Shown: piece after piece, positions 9,200 to 17,636 of the stretch
How positions within the stretch are numbered: the first letter of the stretch is position 1
How the letters are laid out: every line of letters starts with the position of its first letter
NCBI GenBank assembly: GCA_023251875.1
Contig: JAHEXY010000007.1
Span: 159,790-223,789 of the forward strand
Direction: 5' to 3'
Length of the DNA: 64,000 nucleotides
Source of the DNA: Bacteroidota bacterium
GTDB taxonomy: Bacteria > Bacteroidota > Bacteroidia > JAHEXY01
The notes under the pieces: generated by a model
The model's database searches: none
What the model saw: the letters and a program-made list of their open reading frames with translations, nothing else
What the model was told of the DNA's origin: nothing
Position numbers and translations under genes: made by a program

Positions 9200-9315
9200 A
9201 TTGCTTGGGTATTGTGTTTGATTAAAAATGCCCTCTTTATTATATGCCTGGTCGGTTATCATAATAATATAGGTTTACAAGTTTCGATTCATAAAATTTG
9301 AAAATGAGACGCATT

Positions 9316-9666
9316 CTATTCCTCAAATTGCACCCCATATTTTTTTAAAAAATCTGTATTGTCAATATCAGTTATTTGATCATTGCTTTGTATCTCAGTT
9401 TCAGGCTGATGCTTTGCAGTTTTACTGCTGTTATTATCGGCAATACTGAGCCCTCCTTGATTAGAATTATAAGCATCATAAATATTCCATGCCCAAATAA
9501 TAAATGCAAATGGAATAAGTATGATTGTTATGCTGAAAAGAAACATGGCTGTTCCTCCTACTAACCAAATTAAAAAGCCTTTAAGAAAATCCCCCTTAAT
9601 TATTTGTCCAAGTCCTGGAATAAAAAATGAAATGAGGGCTGGTAATCCGTATGTTTTCTTTTCCAT
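9316..9666 (-). CDS. Small TM2-like membrane protein (paralog 1)
   Basis: A 116-residue protein with two membrane helices. The first contains PGLGQIIKG and the second ends WAWNIYDAYNSN, followed by a polar C-terminal tail of about 50 residues absent from the paralog at 8999-9199. The two genes are clearly a tandem duplication. This is the first gene of the minus-strand cluster. The function is unknown; the family is usually annotated only by its membrane topology. Confidence 0.75.
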   Translation of the reverse strand: MEKKTYGLPALISFFIPGLGQIIKGDFLKGFLIWLVGGTAMFLFSITIILIPFAFIIWAWNIYDAYNSNQGGLSIADNNSSKTAKHQPETEIQSNDQITDIDNTDFLKKYGVQFEE

Positions 9667-9800
9667 ATACGTTTATGTTATAGTGAAATAATATTACCCT
9701 TATACGCAAAAGAAATAAAATAGTTACAATTACGTGAATGATATATTACTAATATGTGATGTAATAATATCAAATATGCTATCCGTTCATTCCACCATAA

Positions 9801-10021
9801 TTTTTGAACACTACCAACCTAATGCTTCTGAAAATTCTAAACTAAGCGAGCCTCTTATTCCTTACAGAAATAAAAAATATAAACCGCCAAGCCCCAATAC
9901 AAGCTCAGATATACAAATGCAATTACAAATTTTACAAAATGAAATGGCTGCTCTAAAGAAAGAGTTGGTTTTAAAAGATAAAATTATTGCTTTGTTGGAG
10001 CAGAAAATTTCGAAAGCATAG
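9801..10021 (+). pseudogene. XRE-regulator remnant, copy 1 (3' part only)
   Basis: From 9801 the frame encodes FEHYQPN...LIPY and a C-terminal coiled coil (ALKKELVLKDKIIALLEQK) nearly identical to copies 2 and 3. The helix-turn-helix half is missing, and the sequence upstream of 9801 is unrelated. The ORF track begins at 9734, but that N-terminus has no counterpart in the other copies. Homology continues past the stop to about 10075. Confidence 0.75.
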
Positions 10022-10074
10022 AACGCTGATGAGGCAGATTTTTATGATGAACACAGAAATTAAATGAGATTATA

Positions 10075-10254
10075 TTATGCTGTAAGTCGAGTAGTTTTTG
10101 TTTTTTTAGGAGAGAGCGGTCTTTCTTTCCCTTTCTTTTTAGATTTAAGCATTTTAATAAATGCACTCAAATCTTTTTTTTCTTGCTCTGTTAATGGCTT
10201 ACTTTGAATAAAGTCAATATCTAATTCTTCAGACTTTTTTTTTGAAATTTTCAT
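10075..10254 (-). CDS. Probable antitoxin of the GNAT-like pair
   Basis: A 59-residue charged protein, from the ATG at 10254 rather than the tracked 10281 start, because the first nine tracked codons lie in a dispersed repeat. It contains DIDFI...PLTEQEKKDLSAFIKMLK and a basic tail. Small proteins of this kind accompany GNAT-like genes in Bacteroidota. It lies just downstream of such a gene (10350-10769), separated almost entirely by the CATATG palindrome. The antitoxin role is inferred from context only. Confidence 0.6.
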   Translation of the reverse strand: MKISKKKSEELDIDFIQSKPLTEQEKKDLSAFIKMLKSKKKGKERPLSPKKTKTTRLTA

Positions 10255-10346
10255 ATGTAGATAATTTTTTTTATAAGTCATATGGAATATGCCATGCTAT
10301 CTTCATCAGTATTTGTTCACTGGTTTGGTGCATGGCTATTTCATAG
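10252..10346. repeat. CATATG palindromic element, copy A
   Basis: Near-copy of the sequences at 30261-30356 and 36758-36854. It starts with CATATGTAGATAAT, has a second CATATG at 10279, and ends gcatggctatttcatag. The inner half is an imperfect palindrome (gccatgc...gcatggc). Here it fills the gap between the toxin-candidate stop and the antitoxin-candidate start. Confidence 0.88.
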
Positions 10347-10349
10347 ACG

Positions 10350-10769
10350 CTAAATTTTTAAATATTTGTCAACGAGTTTTTGCGCAGCAATTGTTTCAAT
10401 AACCATTAAGTGGTTGCCAAAATGATATGCTCCAAGTTTATTTATATAGTAGTCTATCAGCTTTGTTTTAGATTGAAATGAAACAAAACCGTTTCCACCT
10501 CTTTGAAATGAAAGCTTACAGGCAAATGCAACAAGATTTCCTGGAACGCCTTCATATAACTTATCTTTTCCACGATTGAAAGGTGCATTTTCAAGAAGAT
10601 GTACAAATACATGATCTAAGTTTACCGTTAAACTTATTGCACCTTGTATTATTTTAGAATTATTGACAATACTTAATTTATAAACATCTCGGTCATTTAG
10701 GTTTAATTCTTGCCGCCAATTAAAATTCCAGTCCTTATTTTTTTGAATTTGCTGTAAATCTTCTTTCAC
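10350..10769 (-). CDS. GNAT-like protein, probable toxin
   Basis: A 139-residue protein starting at GTG. Its second half (APFNRGKDKLYEGVPGN, FACKLSFQRGGNGFVSF, LGAYHFGNHLMVIETIAA) follows the glycine-rich core and C-terminal strands of small GNAT-fold acetyltransferases. The open frame continues upstream of the GTG for about 20 codons (reading ISGDSFPTEV just before) without an ATG, so the true start may be a rarer codon or the 5' end may be lost. It is followed by a small charged gene in the usual toxin-antitoxin order. Acetyl-CoA-dependent toxin activity is inferred. Confidence 0.6.
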   Translation of the reverse strand: MKEDLQQIQKNKDWNFNWRQELNLNDRDVYKLSIVNNSKIIQGAISLTVNLDHVFVHLLENAPFNRGKDKLYEGVPGNLVAFACKLSFQRGGNGFVSFQSKTKLIDYYINKLGAYHFGNHLMVIETIAAQKLVDKYLKI

Positions 10770-10946
10770 TAATAAAGAAACTTCTGTTGGAAAACTATCG
10801 CCAGAAATAGTATTTGTAATTGAAGGGCATCAACTTCAAAATCGAGTAAGTGGTGTTTGGGCTTTTTCACGGGGTAAAATTACAAAATTTCATTTGTTTT
10901 TCCGAATAATATTAGATGTTTGGCAGAGGTTTCATTACGACAGTAG

Positions 10947-11318
10947 ATCAAGCAAAATATTAAAGAAAGAGAGATAAACAGGAGTGAATTAGCCAGGCGC
11001 ATTAATACTTCGAGAGATAATATGTATGGTGTTTTTAGGCGCCAAAGTATTGATACGGTTCTTCTGCAAAAACTAAGTACTGCCCTTGATGTTAACTTTT
11101 TTGAACACTACCAACCTAATACTTCTGAAAATTCTAAACTGAGCGAGCCGCTTATCCCGTATAAAAGCAAAAAATCTAAAACTTCTAGTGCTAATACCGG
11201 CTCAGATATACAAATGCAATTACAAGTTTTACAAAATGAAATGGCTGCTCTAAAGAAAGAGTTGGTTTTAAAAGATAAAATTATTGCTTTGTTGGAGCAG
11301 AAAATTTCGAAAGCATAG
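10947..11318 (+). pseudogene. XRE-regulator copy 2 (start codon lost)
   Basis: The frame reads IKQNIKEREINRSELARRINTSRDNMYG, an intact helix-turn-helix, then FEHYQPN and the coiled-coil tail shared with copies 1 and 3. A TAG at 10944 lies immediately upstream, where copy 3 has ATGAAACT, so no normal start remains. The ORF track begins at an internal Met (11022) inside the HTH, which would destroy DNA binding. It is probably a pseudogene, though a non-ATG start is possible. Confidence 0.65.
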
Positions 11319-11416
11319 AACGCTGATGAGGCAGATTTTTATAATGAACACAGAAATTAAATGAGATTATAATAGAGATTATATAAGTTAAGAGATTATT
11401 AAAAATTCCAAACTTA

Positions 11417-11473
11417 CCCTCTCCTTTGGGAGAGAGCCTGTCCCGAACTTGTTTCGGGTGGTAGGGCGAGGGC
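11417..11473. repeat. CTCTCC-type dispersed repeat
   Basis: The sequence ccctctcctttgggagagag...gggcgagggc is one of about nine instances of a G/C-rich imperfect palindrome in this otherwise AT-rich window. It is intergenic here. Confidence 0.8.
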
Positions 11474-11567
11474 ATAAGAAAAAAATATTTATCGACATGT
11501 TACTTAACTTATATAAACTCCAATATCTGCTAGTTGAGTAGGACTTTGTTTCTTACAAGAAGGGGGC

Positions 11568-11801
11568 TTATATGCCAATAAGCTCATGTAAGCTATATAC
11601 CTCATCGATAGCTAAAAAAGAAAGGTGATGCCCATCCATAATTTCAAAATCCTTTTTTTGCTCTACAGAAAGTTTTTCAATAGCCGGAAATTTATTAAGG
11701 GGGACAATAAATGTCCTTTCGTTATCTAAATGCACAAACATAATACTAGAGTTGATAAACTCTATATTTTTAATATTGGGAGTTGTTACAATTGTATTCA
11801 T
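11568..11801 (-). CDS. DUF2442-family small protein
   Basis: A 77-residue protein with the DUF2442 pattern: an N-terminal beta-rich part (FVHLDNERTFIVPLNKFPAI) followed by LSVEQKKDFEI and a C-terminal IDEVYSLHELIG. Family members are often encoded beside DUF4160 partners and have been proposed as toxin-antitoxin components; no DUF4160 gene is visible here. It lies alone in the accessory island between two regulator remnants. Confidence 0.7.
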   Translation of the reverse strand: MNTIVTTPNIKNIEFINSSIMFVHLDNERTFIVPLNKFPAIEKLSVEQKKDFEIMDGHHLSFLAIDEVYSLHELIGI

Positions 11802-11974
11802 TTTCTATATGAGCATACGTTATATGTATGTGTTTTCTTTTTTCATGGATATCAGTAGCATAAATTAAGAAAATATACCGAGCTAAAATTAACAACTTAC
11901 CCATTGTACAATAATTTATGTATTTATTCTCAGATACAAAAATATAAATCTATTTCTATTCATTAGAAGAAATC

Positions 11975-12351
11975 ATGAAACTAATAAAACAAAGCAAAAA
12001 AAATGGGGTATGAAGGTGAGCGAATTAGCCGGGCGCATTAATACTTCGAGAGAAAATTTGTATGGTATTTTCAGGCGCCTAAGTATTGATACGGTTCTTC
12101 TGCAAAAACTAAGCACCGCACTTGATGTAATTTTTTTTTGAACACTACCAACCTAATACTTCTGGAAATTCTAAACTAAGCGAGCCTCTTATTCCTTACA
12201 GGAATAAAAAATATAAACCGCCAAGCCCCAATACAAGCTCAGATATACAAATGCAATTACAAGTTTTACAAATTGAAATGGCTGCCCTTAAAAAGGTTTG
12301 GTTTTAAAAGATAAAATTATTGCTTTGTTGGAACAGAAAAAGCAAATGTAA
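11975..12351 (+). pseudogene. XRE-regulator copy 3 (frameshifted)
   Basis: The reading starts MKLIKQSKKNG, then hits a stop and resumes in another frame as MKVSELAGRINTSRENLYG. A run of T (12129-12138) breaks the frame again before FEHYQPN, and a short deletion shifts it a third time before the coiled-coil tail. The original gene was therefore an XRE-type regulator with a C-terminal coiled coil of about 120 residues. Its 3' end lies just before the ATPase gene. Confidence 0.8.
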
Positions 12352-12360
12352 ATTTTGTGA

Positions 12361-12411
12361 TGTATTTTATATAATACAATTTATACATATATTTGTATTA
12401 TATAAAATACA
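12361..12411. promoter_or_regulatory. Perfect 19-bp inverted repeat before the ATPase gene
   Basis: The arms tgtattttatataatacaa (12361-12379) and its exact reverse complement (12393-12411) are separated by 13 bases. The repeat ends seven bases before the ATG at 12419. It could be an operator for a dimeric repressor, or the boundary of an inserted segment. Being all A/T apart from a few bases, chance is less negligible than the length suggests. Confidence 0.65.
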
Positions 12412-12418
12412 AATATAA

Positions 12419-13615
12419 ATGGATTTATTATACGAGTTATCGGATAAAAAGATAAATACTATTTCACTTGACTTTGTGAGATATCTCGAGTCAAAAATTA
12501 ATTGGAAACAAAGGCTTATTGCCATTAAAGGTGCCAGGGGTGTAGGCAAAACAACTTTAATGTTGCAGCATATCAAAAAAAACATACGCAATAAGGATGC
12601 TGTTTTATATATTAGTCTTGACCATCTTTATTTCTCCAAAAATACTTTATTGGATGTGGCAGATGCGTTTGTTAAGCGAGGTGGCAAATATTTGTTTATT
12701 GATGAAGTTCATAAGTATAATAACTGGTCAACGGAATTAAAAAATCTATATGATCATTACTCTGAACTGCAAATAGTTTTTACAGCATCTTCTATACTTG
12801 ATATATATAAAGGCAATGCCGATTTAAGCAGAAGAGCAGTTGCTTATGACTTAGAGGGATTGTCCTTGAGAGAATTTATTAAGCTATCTCATAATATTGA
12901 TTTTTCAGTTCTTCGGCTGAGTGAAGTATTAAAAAATCACAAGGAACTTAGCTTGTCAATTATTAATAAAATAAAGCCAATTAAAATATTTAATGAGTAT
13001 TTGCAATATGGGTATTATCCGTTTTTTATAGAGGGGATAGAGGTTTTTCATTCAAAACTGGCCAATACCATAAATTTAGTATTAGAAACAGATCTTCCTA
13101 ATGCACAAAAAATCGATTACAGCGCTATTCATAAAATAAAAAAATTGCTCTATGTTATTAGCCAAAGCGTTCCTTTTAAACCCAATATTACCAAACTCAG
13201 TAATGAAATTGGAACAACAAGACCTACTTTGCTGCTATACTTGCATTATCTTGAATTAGCTAAAATTATTTATTCGTTAACCAGTAATGCACAGGGACAT
13301 AATTTTATGAATAAACCTGAAAAAATATTTCTTCAAAATTCTAATTTATTTTATGCTATTAGCAATGAACAAATCCCTCAAAAAGGAACATTACGGGAAG
13401 TGTTTTTTATTAATCAGCTTAGTGTGAATCATAAAATTAATTATACCGAGAAGGGGGATTTTGAGGTTGACCGGAATTTACATTTTGAAATAGGCGGCAA
13501 AAGTAAATCATTTGAACAAATTAAAGGGTTGAAAAATGCCTATGTTGCAGCCGATGACATTGAAATTGGCTTAGGAAATAAAATTCCGTTATGGTTGTTT
13601 GGATTTCTTTATTAG
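12419..13615 (+). CDS. AAA ATPase with DUF4143-like C-domain
   Basis: A 398-residue protein. Walker A is GARGVGKTT (38-46) and Walker B is YLFIDEVHK (91-99), followed by a sensor-like FTASS. The C-terminal part (~230-398) contains a winged-helix-like segment (LSNEIGTTRPTLLLYLHYLE) and a DUF4143-type end. These ATPases are widespread accessory genes with no settled biochemical role. The gene is flanked by regulator remnants on both sides (copy 3 and 13630-13680), suggesting it was inserted or rearranged. No partner gene is adjacent. Confidence 0.85.
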   Translation: MDLLYELSDKKINTISLDFVRYLESKINWKQRLIAIKGARGVGKTTLMLQHIKKNIRNKDAVLYISLDHLYFSKNTLLDVADAFVKRGGKYLFIDEVHKYNNWSTELKNLYDHYSELQIVFTASSILDIYKGNADLSRRAVAYDLEGLSLREFIKLSHNIDFSVLRLSEVLKNHKELSLSIINKIKPIKIFNEYLQYGYYPFFIEGIEVFHSKLANTINLVLETDLPNAQKIDYSAIHKIKKLLYVISQSVPFKPNITKLSNEIGTTRPTLLLYLHYLELAKIIYSLTSNAQGHNFMNKPEKIFLQNSNLFYAISNEQIPQKGTLREVFFINQLSVNHKINYTEKGDFEVDRNLHFEIGGKSKSFEQIKGLKNAYVAADDIEIGLGNKIPLWLFGFLY

Positions 13616-13629
13616 CGCTAATACGTTCT

Positions 13630-13680
13630 TATGAATTAGTTTCTCTTAAAGGAATTGGTTTTTAAAAGATAAAATTAATG
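13630..13680 (+). pseudogene. Fourth scrap of the XRE-regulator tail
   Basis: The segment ending attggtttttaaaagataaaatta matches the coiled-coil region of copies 1-3 (ttggttttaaaagataaaatta). It is too short to encode anything and lies immediately after the ATPase gene. Confidence 0.5.
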
Positions 13681-13697
13681 TGGGCTAATATTGATAA

Positions 13698-16600
13698 TTA
13701 CACCAAATCTTTTCCATGGCACTGCTTGTATTTTTTACCACTACCGCATGGGCAAGCATCGTTACGCCCAATTTTTGGTGCATCACGAACTACTTGTTGC
13801 ACTTTTGGTTGATTGTTATTGGTTGAATATTGTGTGTTTTGCGGATTGTTAAAGGTTGGCGTTTCTGTACGATTGGTTTGCGCATTTTCTAAATCCACAT
13901 TTTTTTGAACTTTTGCTTCTTCAACTTTTTGTGGCGGATTAACCGGTAAATTGGCTTTAAATAAAAAGCTCACAATATCACGATTGAGTTCGTCAATAAG
14001 TCTTTGAAACATTTCAAAAGCTTCTTTCTTATAAATTACCAATGGATCTTTTTGTTCGTACACTGCATTTTGTACACTTTGTTTCAAATCGTCCATTTCG
14101 CGTAAATGCTCTTTCCAGGCCATGTCAATTTTATTGAGCACAATACCTTTTTCTGCTGAGCGCACTACTTCTTTTCCATTAGATTGGTATGCTTTTTCAA
14201 GATTGCAGGCAACCTGCATCACAATACGGCCATCGGTAATAGGCACTAAAATATTTTTATACGTTTGGCCTTGGTTTTCGTACACATTTTTAATTACAGG
14301 AAAAGCTCTTTGTCCAATTAACTCTGTTTTTAATTTATAAGTTTCAGTAGCTTTGTGATACAATTGATCTCCCAGTTCTTCATGTTTATTTTCTAGAAAA
14401 TCTTTTTCAGTAAATGGAGGTTCGTCAATTAAAAATACACCTAATGCATCTAACTTAAATCCTTCAAAATCGTTTTGATCTTTATGTGTTGCCACAACAT
14501 TATCACAAGTATTGAATACCATGTTGGCAATATCAACACTTAATTTATCGCCATACAAAGCATTTTTTCTGATGGAGTAAATACGCTCTCTTTGTTTGCT
14601 CATTACATCGTCATACTCAAGCAAACGTTTACGAATACCAAAATTGTTTTCTTCTACTTTTTTCTGCGCACGCTCAATCGATTTTGTTACCATTGAATGT
14701 TGAATTACTTCACCTTCTTTCAAGCCCATTTGATCCATTAGCTTGGCAATTCTTTCGGAACCAAACAAACGCATTAGATTATCTTCTAGCGAAACAAAAA
14801 ACTGAGAAGTTCCAGGATCTCCTTGACGACCTGCACGACCGCGCAACTGCCTATCAACCCTACGAGATTCATGACGTTCAGTACCAATAATAGCTAAACC
14901 ACCGGCTTCTTTAACACCCGGCCCCAGTTTAATATCTGTACCACGACCGGCCATATTGGTTGCAATGGTTACATTACCGGCCATACCTGCTGTTGCAACT
15001 ATATCCGCTTCCTTTTGATGCAATTTTGCATTCAATACATTATGAGGTATTTTTCTAATACTTAGTGTGCGGCTTAATAACTCAGAAATTTCTACAGAAG
15101 TTGTTCCCACTAAAACCGGCCTTCCTTCTTTTGTTAGTTTTACTATTTCTTCAATAACGGCATTGTATTTTTCACGCTTGGTTTTATATACCAAGTCTTC
15201 CATATCTTTTCTAACTGCCTGCCTATTGGTTGGAATGGTAACAACATCCAATTTATATATTTGCCAAAACTCACCTGCTTCGGTTTCTGCAGTACCCGTC
15301 ATACCGGCAAGTTTGTTATACATTCTAAAGTAATTTTGCAAAGTAATGGTTGCAAAAGTTTGAGTAGCGGCTTCTACTTTGGCATTTTCTTTTGTTTCAA
15401 TTGCCTGGTGCAATCCATCAGAATACCTACGACCATCAAGTATACGCCCCGTTTGTTCATCTACAATTTTAACTTTATTATCCATCACCACATATTCAAC
15501 ATCTTTTTCAAAAAGCGTATAGGCTTTTAAAAGTTGATGCATGGTATGTAAACGTTCCGATTTAATAGTGTATTCTCTAGTAATTTCCTCTTTTTTGGCT
15601 AATTTATCTGCAGGAGATAAATTAGATTTTTCCAGCTCATTTACTTGTCCTCCAATATCTGGTAAAATAAAAAAGTTATGCTCTTCAGTAGCTGTGGTAA
15701 GTAATTCAATTCCTTTTTCAGTTAATTCAATGGCATTGTTTTTTTCGTCAATTACAAAATACAATTCGGCATCTACTTTATGCATTTCTTTATTTTGATC
15801 TTGCATGTAAAAATTTTCCGTTTGCTGTAAACGTGTTCTTACACCATCTTCACTTAAAAGTTTGATAAGGGCTTTATTTTTAGGCAAACCCCTATAACAT
15901 CTTAAAAGCGCCATGCCTGCATTTTCTTCTAATTTTTCTTTTTCTTTTTTAGGAAGCGAACCATTAGCGGTACTTATTTGTGCAAGATATTTTTTAGCAT
16001 CGGCAATAGCCAAATTCAAATAATTTCTTTGAGCTGCAATTAACTTTTCTACTTTAGGTTTCATTTCCTGAAAAAGCTTTGCATCATCTGTTTTTCCGGT
16101 AGGGCCAGAAATAATTAAGGGTGTACGGGCATCGTCAATTAAAACAGAGTCAACCTCATCAACAATGGCATAGTTATGCGGACGCTGTACCACTTCCTCT
16201 GGAGAACGTGCCATATTGTCGCGCAAATAGTCAAAGCCAAATTCATTATTGGTGCCATACGTTATATCGGAGAGATAGGCTTTTTTTCTTCCATCTGAAT
16301 GGGGTTCATGTTTATCAATACAATCAATCGTTAATCCATGAAATTCAAACAAAGTACCCATCCATTCTGAGTCACGCTTTGAGAGGTAATTGTTTACCGT
16401 TACAACGTGAACTCCTTTTCCGGCAAGTGCATTTAAATAAATAGGCAAGGTAGCAACCAAAGTTTTTCCTTCACCTGTACTCATTTCAGAAATTTTTCCC
16501 TGATGCAAAACAATACCTCCAATTAATTGTACATCATAGTGAATCATATCCCAGGTAATCATGTTACCACCTGCCATCCAACTATTGCTATAAATGGCTT

Positions 16601-17066
16601 TTTCGCCTTCAATGATAATACTTTGTTTTGTTGCTGCTAAATTTTTATCCATTTCAGAAGCCTGAACTTCAATGGTTTTATTTTGCGTAAAACGTTTTGC
16701 AGTTTCTTTCATTACCGCAAAAGCTTCCGGTAAAATAAGATCCAATACTTCTTGAATTCTAGTTTTTACTGTTTTTCCCAGCACCTCAATTTCTTCGTAT
16801 AATTTCTCTTGTTCCGATAGTTCTTGAGCACTTGCAGCTTCTGCCTTTGTTTTTAAGTCGGCTATTTGTTGCTCTTCTTTTGCAATGTAATCTTGAATTT
16901 GCTTTTTAAAAGCTGTAGTTTTTGCCCTTAATTCATCATTGCTAAGATTTTGAATTTTATTGGTTTGCTCATGTATTTTATCTACAATGGGTTTAATAAG
17001 CTTTACATCTCTATCTGATTTGTTTCCAAAAAATGATGAGATGAGCTTATTGATAGTTGCTATCAT
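13698..17066 (-). CDS. secA: Preprotein translocase ATPase SecA
   Basis: A 1122-residue motor of the Sec pathway that pushes unfolded preproteins through SecYEG at the inner membrane. Walker A ([10 protein letters not shown]) lies near residue 195, with DEAD-like [16 protein letters not shown] downstream, the [13 protein letters not shown] segment, and NMAGRGTDI with the Arg-finger region ([23 protein letters not shown]). The C-terminus has the Zn-binding [14 protein letters not shown]. It is longer than the ~900-residue proteobacterial form, as is usual in Bacteroidota. It appears monocistronic. Confidence 0.98.
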   Translation of the reverse strand: MIATINKLISSFFGNKSDRDVKLIKPIVDKIHEQTNKIQNLSNDELRAKTTAFKKQIQDYIAKEEQQIADLKTKAEAASAQELSEQEKLYEEIEVLGKTVKTRIQEVLDLILPEAFAVMKETAKRFTQNKTIEVQASEMDKNLAATKQSIIIEGEKAIYSNSWMAGGNMITWDMIHYDVQLIGGIVLHQGKISEMSTGEGKTLVATLPIYLNALAGKGVHVVTVNNYLSKRDSEWMGTLFEFHGLTIDCIDKHEPHSDGRKKAYLSDITYGTNNEFGFDYLRDNMARSPEEVVQRPHNYAIVDEVDSVLIDDARTPLIISGPTGKTDDAKLFQEMKPKVEKLIAAQRNYLNLAIADAKKYLAQISTANGSLPKKEKEKLEENAGMALLRCYRGLPKNKALIKLLSEDGVRTRLQQTENFYMQDQNKEMHKVDAELYFVIDEKNNAIELTEKGIELLTTATEEHNFFILPDIGGQVNELEKSNLSPADKLAKKEEITREYTIKSERLHTMHQLLKAYTLFEKDVEYVVMDNKVKIVDEQTGRILDGRRYSDGLHQAIETKENAKVEAATQTFATITLQNYFRMYNKLAGMTGTAETEAGEFWQIYKLDVVTIPTNRQAVRKDMEDLVYKTKREKYNAVIEEIVKLTKEGRPVLVGTTSVEISELLSRTLSIRKIPHNVLNAKLHQKEADIVATAGMAGNVTIATNMAGRGTDIKLGPGVKEAGGLAIIGTERHESRRVDRQLRGRAGRQGDPGTSQFFVSLEDNLMRLFGSERIAKLMDQMGLKEGEVIQHSMVTKSIERAQKKVEENNFGIRKRLLEYDDVMSKQRERIYSIRKNALYGDKLSVDIANMVFNTCDNVVATHKDQNDFEGFKLDALGVFLIDEPPFTEKDFLENKHEELGDQLYHKATETYKLKTELIGQRAFPVIKNVYENQGQTYKNILVPITDGRIVMQVACNLEKAYQSNGKEVVRSAEKGIVLNKIDMAWKEHLREMDDLKQSVQNAVYEQKDPLVIYKKEAFEMFQRLIDELNRDIVSFLFKANLPVNPPQKVEEAKVQKNVDLENAQTNRTETPTFNNPQNTQYSTNNNQPKVQQVVRDAPKIGRNDACPCGSGKKYKQCHGKDLV

Positions 17067-17071
17067 ATATT

Positions 17072-17107
17072 AGTTTAAAGTTTTAAAGTTTTAAAGTTTT
17101 AAAGTTT
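17072..17107. repeat. Short tandem repeat upstream of secA
   Basis: The unit ttttaaagt is repeated about four times in tandem just upstream of the secA start. It lies within the secA leader if the candidate promoter at 17195-17202 is used. Confidence 0.75.
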
Positions 17108-17194
17108 AAGGGAAATGCCAATACAAATCCATTATACCAAAGACAAGGCATTACGCAATTATAATACCAATTAAAAACCAAATTAATAAAGCGA

Positions 17195-17202
17195 CAAATT
17201 TA
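17195..17202 (-). promoter_or_regulatory. Candidate -7 box for secA
   Basis: On the minus strand this reads TAAATTTG, matching the Bacteroidota TAnnTTTG -7 element. It is about 130 bases upstream of the secA start. No clear -33 element at the usual spacing. Confidence 0.35.
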
Positions 17203-17257
17203 CAGGAAATAAACCAAAAAAATGGATAATGGAGGGGAATTTAAAAAATGAGGATGG

Positions 17258-17479
17258 TTAATATTCATCCTCATTAAATAAGAAATCTTCTTTTGAAGGG
17301 TAATCGGGCCAAATTTCTTCAATGCTTTCATAAATTTCCCCTTCATCCTCTACTTCCTGAAGGTTTTCAATCACCTCCATAGGAGCTCCGGATCGGATAG
17401 CGTAATCAATTAATTCGTCTTTTGATGCCGGCCAAGGCGCATCTATCAGCCATTGTGCCAGCTCGAGTGTCCAGTACAT
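17258..17479 (-). CDS. DUF2795-family small acidic protein
   Basis: A 73-residue acidic protein (MYWTLELAQWLIDAPWPASK...) with the DUF2795 pattern, including AIRSGAPMEVIENLQEVEDEGE. It is probably cytoplasmic with a small helical fold. Homologs are common and highly conserved in Bacteroidota, but the function is not established. It stands alone between secA and the NDH-2 gene. Confidence 0.8.
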   Translation of the reverse strand: MYWTLELAQWLIDAPWPASKDELIDYAIRSGAPMEVIENLQEVEDEGEIYESIEEIWPDYPSKEDFLFNEDEY

Positions 17480-17636
17480 ATATTTTTTCTTTAACTTCTA
17501 TTAAGCTGCGAATATAATTTTTAAAGTATATAATCCAAAATATAAATGCATTTTTTTAAAACTAATTTTTACATAGCATCATTTTAAAAGGTTTGCTCTG
17601 TAAAAGCTCTTACCTTTATTCTATAATTAAAATAAT

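Noticed and set aside
9734-10021. 95-residue plus-strand ORF as an intact gene
   Set aside because: Only the part from 9801 matches the other copies; the start region is unrelated and the HTH is missing.
11281-11475. 64-residue minus-strand ORF
   Set aside because: It runs through a regulator remnant and a dispersed repeat and matches no family.
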